Shown here one piece after another: positions 58,417-64,000 of a stretch of DNA of 64,000 nucleotides. The first letter of the stretch is position 1; every line of letters starts with the position of its first letter. The position numbers were made by a program, and so were the translations under genes. The stretch lies in the NCBI GenBank assembly GCA_001858525.1, contig LAPX01000007.1, positions 248,001 through 312,000 of the forward strand, read 5' to 3'. The notes under the pieces were generated by a model that ran no database searches, was not told the origin of the DNA, and saw nothing but the letters and a program-made list of their open reading frames with translations. Source of the DNA: Vampirovibrio chlorellavorus. Lineage in GTDB: Bacteria; Cyanobacteriota; Vampirovibrionia; Vampirovibrionales; Vampirovibrionaceae.

Positions 58417-60969
58417 ATGAAGCCCTCACAGCAGGACGAAACCGAAAAGTCAAAGCTACACAACATTCTCAACATCATGGCCAAAGCGGCCTTAACCACG
58501 GTTGTGGTGACACTGATTTTGGGAACCTTCCTACTGGCGGGTATTGATCGCATGGTGGCCCAATTAGAGTTAAAAACCTATGACCTTCGGGCCCAAATGC
58601 AGTGGGGAGAAGTCACCAAGCGTCCCAGTAAAGATGTTTTAATTTTGCAGTTTGATGACTCCTCCCTGAACGTATTGAATGATGAATTCGGGGTCTGGCC
58701 GTGGCCACGGGATGTACACGCACGCATGATCCACTTTTTAAACCGGGCCGGGGCCCGCAGCCTGATTTACGACATTATGTTCGTGGCCCATCGCAAGGGC
58801 AGTGAGGATGCCGACCAAAAGCTGATAGACGCCTTCAAGCAATACAACAACGTCTTCCTGAGCATGAACTTTGACAACGAGCTGCTGCAAAACCAGAAAC
58901 TGGGCAAGGACTTCACACCCGAGGATATTGAGCACCTGCTGCCCTTGGCCGTGGAAGTTCGCTCCGAACTGAATCAGACTTCCGCGAACAGCATGTTAAA
59001 GCTGGAACGCAATGCCAATGATGGTTCCATCTTTTTTGATAACGACCATATGACCTTTAACCACTACCGCAGCATTATGGATGAACTGCTGGTCGTAGGG
59101 CGAAACATCGGTATTATCAACCACGGAGCCGATGTAGACGGGGTCAGCCGGAGCAACCCGCTGCTATTCCGTTTTCGGTATCAGCCCTTCATCCAAACCA
59201 GCCATAAGCCTTTGACACAACGGGATGGACACTGGTACGACAGCCAGGGCAATCGCACCGATGCCCGAGGTTACCTGTTTGCCAAAACCCAGTACTTACC
59301 AGTGGTCAAAATCAAGGAAGGGCATTATGAGGATCAAAACCCCACCAATCCTCAGCTGGTAGACGCCCAGGGCTACATACTGGATGACTATGGCAACCCG
59401 ATTTACGCACGGCAACCACACTTTGAGTACAAATACTTTCCTTATCTGGGCTTACGGGCCGTGCTGGACATGAAATACCCCCATAAAAAGCCGGTCATAA
59501 CCTTGACCAAAGATGGCCGGCTCAAGTTCTCCGGCTATAACATACCATTGGATGAAAGCGGTAATTTTTTAGTGAACTGGTACAACGTCAACGTCAAGCG
59601 AGACGACTACACTAAAAGCCTACGCGATTTAAAAATCTATCAAGCTTTTTTGAGTCAAAAAATCGAAGAGGCCGAAAAACACAGCAAGGAAAATCCTGGC
59701 AGCAAGACCCCAACCACCACCCTGGGCAAAGAACTTCGTAAAACCAAAACCGAGCAACAAAAAACAGAATCCGTCATCAAACTGCTGGAAGCCGCCCTAA
59801 ACAGCAAATACGTGCCGCAACCCTACAAAATGGTCTCCGCCTGGGAGGTCATTCGCACCATGAAAAAAGAAGAGGCTGGCCTTCCCCTGAATGAGGAAGA
59901 TGAAGCCTTAAAAAAACTGCTCAAAAACAAAGTCATTTTCGTAGGGGCCACCGCCGTCGGGGCTTACGACATTAAAAACACCTCCATCTACCCCACCATG
60001 CCGGGGGTGGTATTGCAAGCCAACCTGTTTGATAACATTTATCAAAACGATGGGCACTATGTGCAGCGAGTGCCTCCCTACGTCAACTTTTTGCTGACCC
60101 TTCTGATTTGCCTGTTAGCGTCCTGGGGATCGTTCAAAATGCGCTCTCCGCTGGCGGGTGTGCTGACCACGGCCAACATTTCGGTATTGTACGTCCTGTT
60201 TGCCATTGTCATGTATCAATCCCAGCACCTGTGGGTCAATGTGGCCATGCCCATGGTGTGCCTGGTCATCACCATTACGGTGACCTTTATGCTCAAGTAC
60301 TTCTTCCGAAACCAGGATTATGAAAAAACCTACGCGCTGGCCACCACCGACAGCATGACCAACCTTTACAACCACCGATTCTTTCAGGATCACATGCGCC
60401 GCTCCATTGATCAGGCCAACCGCTTCAAACACAAGTTCTCGCTGGTGCTCATCGACATCGACTTCTTCAAGAAGTTCAACGATACCTACGGCCACCAGGC
60501 CGGTGATGAAGTGCTGCGGCAAGTGGCTAAAAAATTACAAAAGACCGTGCGCAACGTAGACATGGTGGCCCGTTACGGAGGCGAGGAAATGGCCATCGTT
60601 CTGGACCGGGCCAACGAGGAAGAGGCCCTGGCCGTGGCCGAAAAAATCGTAAAAGCAGTGGCCGAAGAGGCCTACCCCATTGCCGAAGGCGTGGCCAAGC
60701 ACGTCACCATCAGTTGCGGAGTGGCCACCTACCCCACTCATGGCGAAACCCCCTCAGCCCTGATTGAATTTTCCGATGCCGGGCTGTACCGGGCCAAGGA
60801 AAATGGGCGAAACCAGGTAGGTGCCCAATATAGTACCGAACAAACAGAAACCGAGTCGGAAAAAGAGCCTGCCCCGCCAGAAGGGGGGCATATCGAGATC
60901 CCCCAAACTGAAAGCAACCCCGACACCCCTATGGAGTCGACTGAGCCAACTACAGACACCCATCACTAA
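58417..60969 (+). CDS. CHASE2-GGDEF diguanylate cyclase
   Basis: Membrane signalling protein of 850 residues. N-terminal helix (AALTTVVVTLILGTFLLAG), a large periplasmic CHASE2 domain (about 50-545; KDVLILQFDDSSLNVLNDEF, GVWPWPRDVHARMIHFLNRA, KNKVIFVGATAVGAYDIKNT), three further helices (about 545-635), then a GGDEF domain. The active site is GGEEM (721-725), keeping the Gly-Gly-Glu-Glu essentials with Met for Phe. An RxxD inhibitory site (RNVD, 712-715) sits five residues before it. It should make cyclic di-GMP in response to an external cue. The C-terminal 50 residues are acidic and Pro/Thr-rich. ATG 58417 is preceded by GGGAG. Confidence 0.92.
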   Translation: MKPSQQDETEKSKLHNILNIMAKAALTTVVVTLILGTFLLAGIDRMVAQLELKTYDLRAQMQWGEVTKRPSKDVLILQFDDSSLNVLNDEFGVWPWPRDVHARMIHFLNRAGARSLIYDIMFVAHRKGSEDADQKLIDAFKQYNNVFLSMNFDNELLQNQKLGKDFTPEDIEHLLPLAVEVRSELNQTSANSMLKLERNANDGSIFFDNDHMTFNHYRSIMDELLVVGRNIGIINHGADVDGVSRSNPLLFRFRYQPFIQTSHKPLTQRDGHWYDSQGNRTDARGYLFAKTQYLPVVKIKEGHYEDQNPTNPQLVDAQGYILDDYGNPIYARQPHFEYKYFPYLGLRAVLDMKYPHKKPVITLTKDGRLKFSGYNIPLDESGNFLVNWYNVNVKRDDYTKSLRDLKIYQAFLSQKIEEAEKHSKENPGSKTPTTTLGKELRKTKTEQQKTESVIKLLEAALNSKYVPQPYKMVSAWEVIRTMKKEEAGLPLNEEDEALKKLLKNKVIFVGATAVGAYDIKNTSIYPTMPGVVLQANLFDNIYQNDGHYVQRVPPYVNFLLTLLICLLASWGSFKMRSPLAGVLTTANISVLYVLFAIVMYQSQHLWVNVAMPMVCLVITITVTFMLKYFFRNQDYEKTYALATTDSMTNLYNHRFFQDHMRRSIDQANRFKHKFSLVLIDIDFFKKFNDTYGHQAGDEVLRQVAKKLQKTVRNVDMVARYGGEEMAIVLDRANEEEALAVAEKIVKAVAEEAYPIAEGVAKHVTISCGVATYPTHGETPSALIEFSDAGLYRAKENGRNQVGAQYSTEQTETESEKEPAPPEGGHIEIPQTESNPDTPMESTEPTTDTHH

Positions 60970-61007
60970 CCCGAAACGGCTTGCCTCTTTGTAAAAATGC
61001 CCCATTC

Positions 61008-61034
61008 TAAAGTTTTTGACGCCTCAGTCGATAA
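61008..61034 (+). promoter_or_regulatory. Sigma-28 (FliA)-type promoter of pseudopilin gene 3
   Basis: TAAAGTTT (61008-61015), 11 bases, then GTCGATAA (61027-61034): all but one base of the sigma-28 consensus. It begins 39 bases after the CHASE2-GGDEF stop, and the next ATG is 38 bases downstream of it. Confidence 0.82.
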
Positions 61035-61072
61035 TGATTCAAAATAGACCCAATGGAGCCAAGAAATAAAAA

Positions 61073-61702
61073 ATGGAACTCACTCAGCTAAAGCCTAAAT
61101 CAGTCCGACATCCTAAAACCGGCAAAACACAAGGCTTTACCCTGGCCGAATTACTCATTTCGCTGGCCATCTTAGGGGTCATCGCCACTTTTACCATCCC
61201 CAAAATCCTCAGCGCCCAGCAAGCCAGCGCCAACAATGCCAAAGCCAAAGAAGTGGCCGCCATGATCTCTGCGGCTTTCCAGCAGGCCAAGCTGGATGGG
61301 ACGATTACAGCAACGACATACTCCCGGGATTTGATTCCCTACCTGAATTATTTAAAGTTAGACACGAGTGGCACAGTCATCGACACTCTCCCCGGTTTTG
61401 CCTCAGCCAGCTGTTCCGTCGCCACACCCTGTGTCTACCTGCACAACGGCGGGGTCCTCTGGTTTCACGATACGGCGTTTGGAGGCACATCCAATTTAAA
61501 TGTCATTGAGTTTGCCTTTGATCCCGACCCCATCAACAATACTACAGCCACGGCAGATGGCCCCCTGAAAGCGGTGCAGTTCGGCGTTTACTACAACGGT
61601 TTTATTACCAGTCGAGGAAAATTTAAGTCAGGCTCAGTAAATCATATTGCAAGCTTAGGTCTGAACAGTGCGTTTGATCCCTCCTGGTTTAGCTGGAATT
61701 AG
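61073..61702 (+). CDS. Type IV pilin-like/pseudopilin protein 3 (WFSW family)
   Basis: Prepilin-like protein of 209 residues. A 21-residue basic leader (MELTQLKPKSVRHPKTGKTQ then G) precedes FTLAELLISLAILGVIATF. Globular features: Cys pair CSVATPC, YLHNGGVLWFHD, FAFDPDP in place of FDPDG, GPLKAVQFGVYYNGFITS and C-terminal DPSWFSWN. Its leader and 5' region are almost identical to those of gene 4 but with only two ACTC units. GGAG lies 13 bases before this ATG. An ATG 20 bases upstream, at 61053, is out of frame and stops shortly after the ACTC units. Confidence 0.88.
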   Translation: MELTQLKPKSVRHPKTGKTQGFTLAELLISLAILGVIATFTIPKILSAQQASANNAKAKEVAAMISAAFQQAKLDGTITATTYSRDLIPYLNYLKLDTSGTVIDTLPGFASASCSVATPCVYLHNGGVLWFHDTAFGGTSNLNVIEFAFDPDPINNTTATADGPLKAVQFGVYYNGFITSRGKFKSGSVNHIASLGLNSAFDPSWFSWN

Positions 61703-61724
61703 ACCCAGTTTTGTAAAAATACCC

Positions 61725-61751
61725 TCAAGTTTTTAAGCAGCCGGTCGATAC
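61725..61751 (+). promoter_or_regulatory. Sigma-28 (FliA)-type promoter of pseudopilin gene 4
   Basis: TCAAGTTT (61725-61732), 11 bases, then GTCGATAC (61744-61751). One -35 base differs from the other three copies. Distance to the ATG at 61816 is 64 bases, longer than in the other genes. Confidence 0.75.
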
Positions 61752-61815
61752 ATTCAACAGGTCCCTACAACCCGGGAATACGCCGCATGACTCCAACCGC
61801 CCCAAACTTAGACCC

Positions 61816-62562
61816 ATGGAGCCAAGAAATGAAACATGGAACTCACTCACTCTCTCACTCACTCTCTCACTCACTCACTCACTCACTCAGCTAAAGCCTA
61901 AATCAGTCCGACATCCTAAAACCGGCAAAACACAAGGCTTTACCCTGGCCGAATTACTCATTTCGCTGGCTATTTTGGGCATGATTGCCACCTTCACAAT
62001 CCCCAAAATCCTCAGTAACCAGCAAGCCAATGGTTACAACAGCAACGCTAAGCAAGTAGCCTCAATGGTTTCTGCAATCTTTCTCAATGAATATAACACT
62101 CAAGGGGGAGAAAGCTGGATTGACCAACAAGACGCCACATACGGCTGGGGCAGCGGATTAAGTTCTCTGTTACCCTCCAAAATGAACTATTCAAAATATC
62201 TGAATAATAACGAAGTCATGACCTATCCGCCTGGGGGAGCTATCGCTGTTTATGCCGGCATGAACACCTGTGGTGTGGGTCAAATGCGCTGCTATCAGCT
62301 CCACAATGGCGGTGTTTTATGGTGGGTTACCTATGGCTACGTTTGGGATGGACAATATGCTCAAATGTTCTATTTTGATCCAGACGGCACAGGACCGGCA
62401 GAAAGTGTCCCCTTTTATTTGGTAGCCAGTAAACGCAGCAAATGGAGCGATCCGAATGGTCAAAAGTACGCTCCAGGTAGGGTCATGACTCAGAAAGAAT
62501 TGGGGCATATCAGCTGGGGAGGCTATGGATCTGCCAACCCAAGTTGGTTCAGCTGGAATTAA
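61816..62562 (+). CDS. Pseudopilin protein 4 with tetranucleotide tract in its leader
   Basis: Prepilin-like protein of 248 residues in the present repeat state. A 41-residue leader of Ser/Leu/Thr repeats (SLTLSLTLSLTHSLT) from the ACTC tract is followed by TGKTQG/FTLAELLISLAILGMIATF. Globular features are kept: two Cys (CGVGQMRC), QLHNGGVLWW, FDPDG and a C-terminal NPSWFSWN. The prepilin cut would remove the whole variable leader. Three ATGs lie in three frames just upstream (61816, 61829, 61836). The reading frame joined now is that of 61816, while the best ribosome site (GGAG, 7 bases) serves 61829, which is out of frame. Confidence 0.82.
   Translation: MEPRNETWNSLTLSLTLSLTHSLTQLKPKSVRHPKTGKTQGFTLAELLISLAILGMIATFTIPKILSNQQANGYNSNAKQVASMVSAIFLNEYNTQGGESWIDQQDATYGWGSGLSSLLPSKMNYSKYLNNNEVMTYPPGGAIAVYAGMNTCGVGQMRCYQLHNGGVLWWVTYGYVWDGQYAQMFYFDPDGTGPAESVPFYLVASKRSKWSDPNGQKYAPGRVMTQKELGHISWGGYGSANPSWFSWN
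61841..61888 (+). repeat. ACTC-type tetranucleotide tract, 12 units
   Basis: Twelve consecutive 4-base units: ACTC in ten, TCTC in the fourth and seventh. The paralogue at 61073 has two units at the same place. Ten extra units equal 40 bases, which changes the reading frame. Confidence 0.92.
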
Positions 62563-62668
62563 AGCAGCCACAAAACACGGACTCGGGGCAGGGGGCAAAA
62601 GCGATCTGCTGCCTTAATGTTTCGTATGTTTACAACATTGTTAATTTTCGTGTCTATTCAGGTGTCTG

Positions 62669-62776
62669 TTGACTCATCCATTTGGGGATTCTGATAATAT
62701 ATGAATAGTCTAACCATTCCTTTCTTTCTTACGTAAAATTCAAAAGGCCCTTTTTCCGTAGGGCCTTTTTTTTTGC
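62669..62776 (+). ncRNA. Candidate small RNA with own promoter and terminator
   Basis: TTGACT (62669-62674), 18 bases and GATAAT (62693-62698) form a good sigma-70 promoter on the plus strand. A hairpin AAAAGGCCCT (62742-62751)/AGGGCCTTTT (62760-62769) with a T-tract ends about 40 bases later. No gene lies between, and the next gene is on the other strand. The predicted transcript is about 70 bases with a pyrimidine-rich 5' half (CCATTCCTTTCTTTC) that could pair with ribosome-binding sites. Confidence 0.5.
62742..62776. terminator. Bidirectional rho-independent terminator
   Basis: A perfect 10-bp stem (62742-62751 with 62760-62769), with T-runs on both strands (plus TTTTTTTT, minus TTTTGAATTTT). 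It separates the plus-strand side from the minus-strand histidine kinase. Confidence 0.85.
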
Positions 62777-62852
62777 CCTATCGAAACAGCAACCACAGCA
62801 AAGCCTGCCCACAAAACGGCCCCCATCAAAGCGCAGAGACTATCCGGAAAGC

Positions 62853-64000
62853 TTAAACGGACAAGGCGCTGGTGGCAGTGCCCTCACCGGGCAATTCAGA
62901 CCCCGGCTCGCCCAAAGGAATCCGGAAGCCAAAGGTACTGCCCACCCCCACTTCGCTTTTCACAAACACTTCCCCGCCGTGGTGCTTTTCAATGGCCACT
63001 TTCACCAAATGCAAGCCCAAGCCGGTGCCTTTGACCGTGTGCACTTTGTTTTCCACCCGATAAAACCGATCGAAGAGATGGGGCAAATGCTCTTCCGCGA
63101 TGCCACTACCAGTATCCTGCACCGACACTTCCAAAGCATCCCCAATTTCGGTCACTTCCGCCCGTACCCGAATGCGCCCACCCTCATCGGTGTATTTAAT
63201 GGCATTGCTCAGCAAGTTGCGCAGCACCCGCTCAATGCTATCGCTGTTAATGTACAACTTGGGCAAGCCGGATTCGATGGCGGTGCTGAGGGTAATCTTC
63301 TTCTGATCGGCCAATACCTTCACCGATTGCACAGTCAGGTTGATCACCGGACTCATGTCGGCCAACTCCCGCTCCAGCACCACGGTGCCTTCATCCAGTC
63401 GGGAGAAATCCAGAATATCGTTCACCAGTTTTTTCAGACGATCGGTTTCCGTGTTGATGGTCTCGATAAACTCATCGTAGGTTTCCGTGTCTAAATCTTT
63501 GCCGTGATTGTAGATGGTATCCACGTAACTTTTAATGGTGGTCACCGGCGTGCGCAACTCGTGGGACACGTTGGAAATGAAGCTGGTCTTCATCTTGTCC
63601 ACTTCGGTTTCCTTGGTCACATCGTGCATAATCAGCACAAAGCCCAGCATGTCCCCATCGGCGTCCTGAATGGGGGACAACATAATTTTCAGAGTGGTGC
63701 CCGGCACTTCCAGCTTATGGATAAACAAGGGGGGCAAGGCGGCTTGCTTGTTGGTCAGTATCTTTTCAAAATCCGTGATAATGGGCTCAAAGCAGCGAGT
63801 CCCATTTTCGGTTGTATAGTCCTTCAGGTTGCTTCCCATGGCCCATTCGCTGGATTTATAACCCAGCATATCGCAAGCGGCATCGTTGATAATGGCCACC
63901 TTGGCCTGCATATCACACACCACCACCCCATCAGCAATACTCAGAAGAATGGCCTTCAGCTTGTTGCGCTCAAAAGTAATGGTTTCCAGATTCTGATCTT
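62853..64000 (-). CDS. PAS-domain sensor histidine kinase (5' end cut by window)
   Basis: C-terminal part of a membrane sensor kinase; the frame runs off the window edge, so the sensor and any HAMP domain are outside. Visible order: FERNKLKAILLSIADGVVVC (start of a PAS domain), PAS core (VAIINDAACDMLGYKSSEWA), HisKA with the phosphorylated His in SNVSHELRTPVTTIK, and HATPase with N, G1 (VQDTGSGIAEEH), F and G2 boxes (GTGLGLHLVKVAIEKHHG). Closest in style to VicK/PhoR/NblS kinases. No response regulator gene is adjacent within the window. Confidence 0.93.
   Translation of the reverse strand, partial: DQNLETITFERNKLKAILLSIADGVVVCDMQAKVAIINDAACDMLGYKSSEWAMGSNLKDYTTENGTRCFEPIITDFEKILTNKQAALPPLFIHKLEVPGTTLKIMLSPIQDADGDMLGFVLIMHDVTKETEVDKMKTSFISNVSHELRTPVTTIKSYVDTIYNHGKDLDTETYDEFIETINTETDRLKKLVNDILDFSRLDEGTVVLERELADMSPVINLTVQSVKVLADQKKITLSTAIESGLPKLYINSDSIERVLRNLLSNAIKYTDEGGRIRVRAEVTEIGDALEVSVQDTGSGIAEEHLPHLFDRFYRVENKVHTVKGTGLGLHLVKVAIEKHHGGEVFVKSEVGVGSTFGFRIPLGEPGSELPGEGTATSALSV

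Noticed and set aside
1-64000. CRISPR array or prophage
   Set aside because: No direct repeats with regular spacers, no cas genes and no phage structural genes were seen.

Overview
This 64 kb window comes from a Gram-negative (diderm), apparently motile or at least flagellum-related bacterium that is not photosynthetic as far as can be seen here. Outer-envelope genes (TolC-like protein, lipoproteins, heptose kinase, O-antigen ligase, GT9 glycosyltransferase), a cyanobacteria-type DUF4330 protein and several prepilins with the N-terminus FTLAELLISLAILGVIATF point towards the non-photosynthetic relatives of Cyanobacteria (Vampirovibrionia/Melainabacteria), possibly near Vampirovibrio. That assignment is inference from gene style. 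No 16S rRNA or universal marker set is present to prove it.

Layout. 1-4.1 kb: APC permease (cut by the window edge), an HTH-tailed hypothetical, Xaa-Pro aminopeptidase. 4.3-5.6 kb: two pseudopilin-like genes. 6.2-8.0 kb: flhB and a FliA-type sigma factor. 8.2-13.1 kb: HlyD / ABC ATPase / ABC permease / TolC export operon, followed by a 140-bp nested inverted repeat. 13.3-19.4 kb (mostly minus): small hypotheticals, thrS with a GH8 glycanase, an ankyrin protein, and two membrane-anchored coiled-coil proteins. 19.6-25.3 kb: argF, surE, a Tat-exported superoxide dismutase, map, a fatty-acid desaturase, a basic disordered protein. 25.3-29 kb: pseudaminic-acid genes (pseI, pseH, pseC, SpsF-like). 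29-38 kb: TPR protein, response regulator, FKBP lipoprotein, TerC, M23 peptidase, rplS, rbgA, rnhB. 38-45 kb: an unusual HExxH protein, class A PBP, fluoride channel, pfkA, a VTT-like membrane protein and a nucleotidyltransferase. 45.2-52.5 kb: tRNA-His, then purM-purN and a run of envelope genes. 52.5-56.4 kb: hypothetical and MoxR-DUF58-VWA. 56.4-64 kb: methyltransferase-TPR protein, CHASE2-GGDEF protein, two more pseudopilin-like genes, a candidate small RNA, and a PAS histidine kinase cut by the window edge.

The most interesting signal is a possible sigma-28 regulon of pseudopilins. All four prepilin-like genes, in two loci 56 kb apart, are preceded by an almost perfect flagellar sigma-28 promoter (TAAAGTTT-N11-GTCGATA). 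I noticed no other match of that quality. The gene for a FliA-type sigma factor lies 2 kb from the first pair. The four proteins share a Cys pair, an HNGG motif, a (F)DPDG-type motif and a C-terminal WFSW. The fourth gene carries a 12-unit ACTC-type tetranucleotide tract between its start codons and its prepilin signal. An ATG exists upstream of the tract in each of the three frames, so slippage would switch the leader peptide and the ribosome binding site used: a candidate phase-variable switch.
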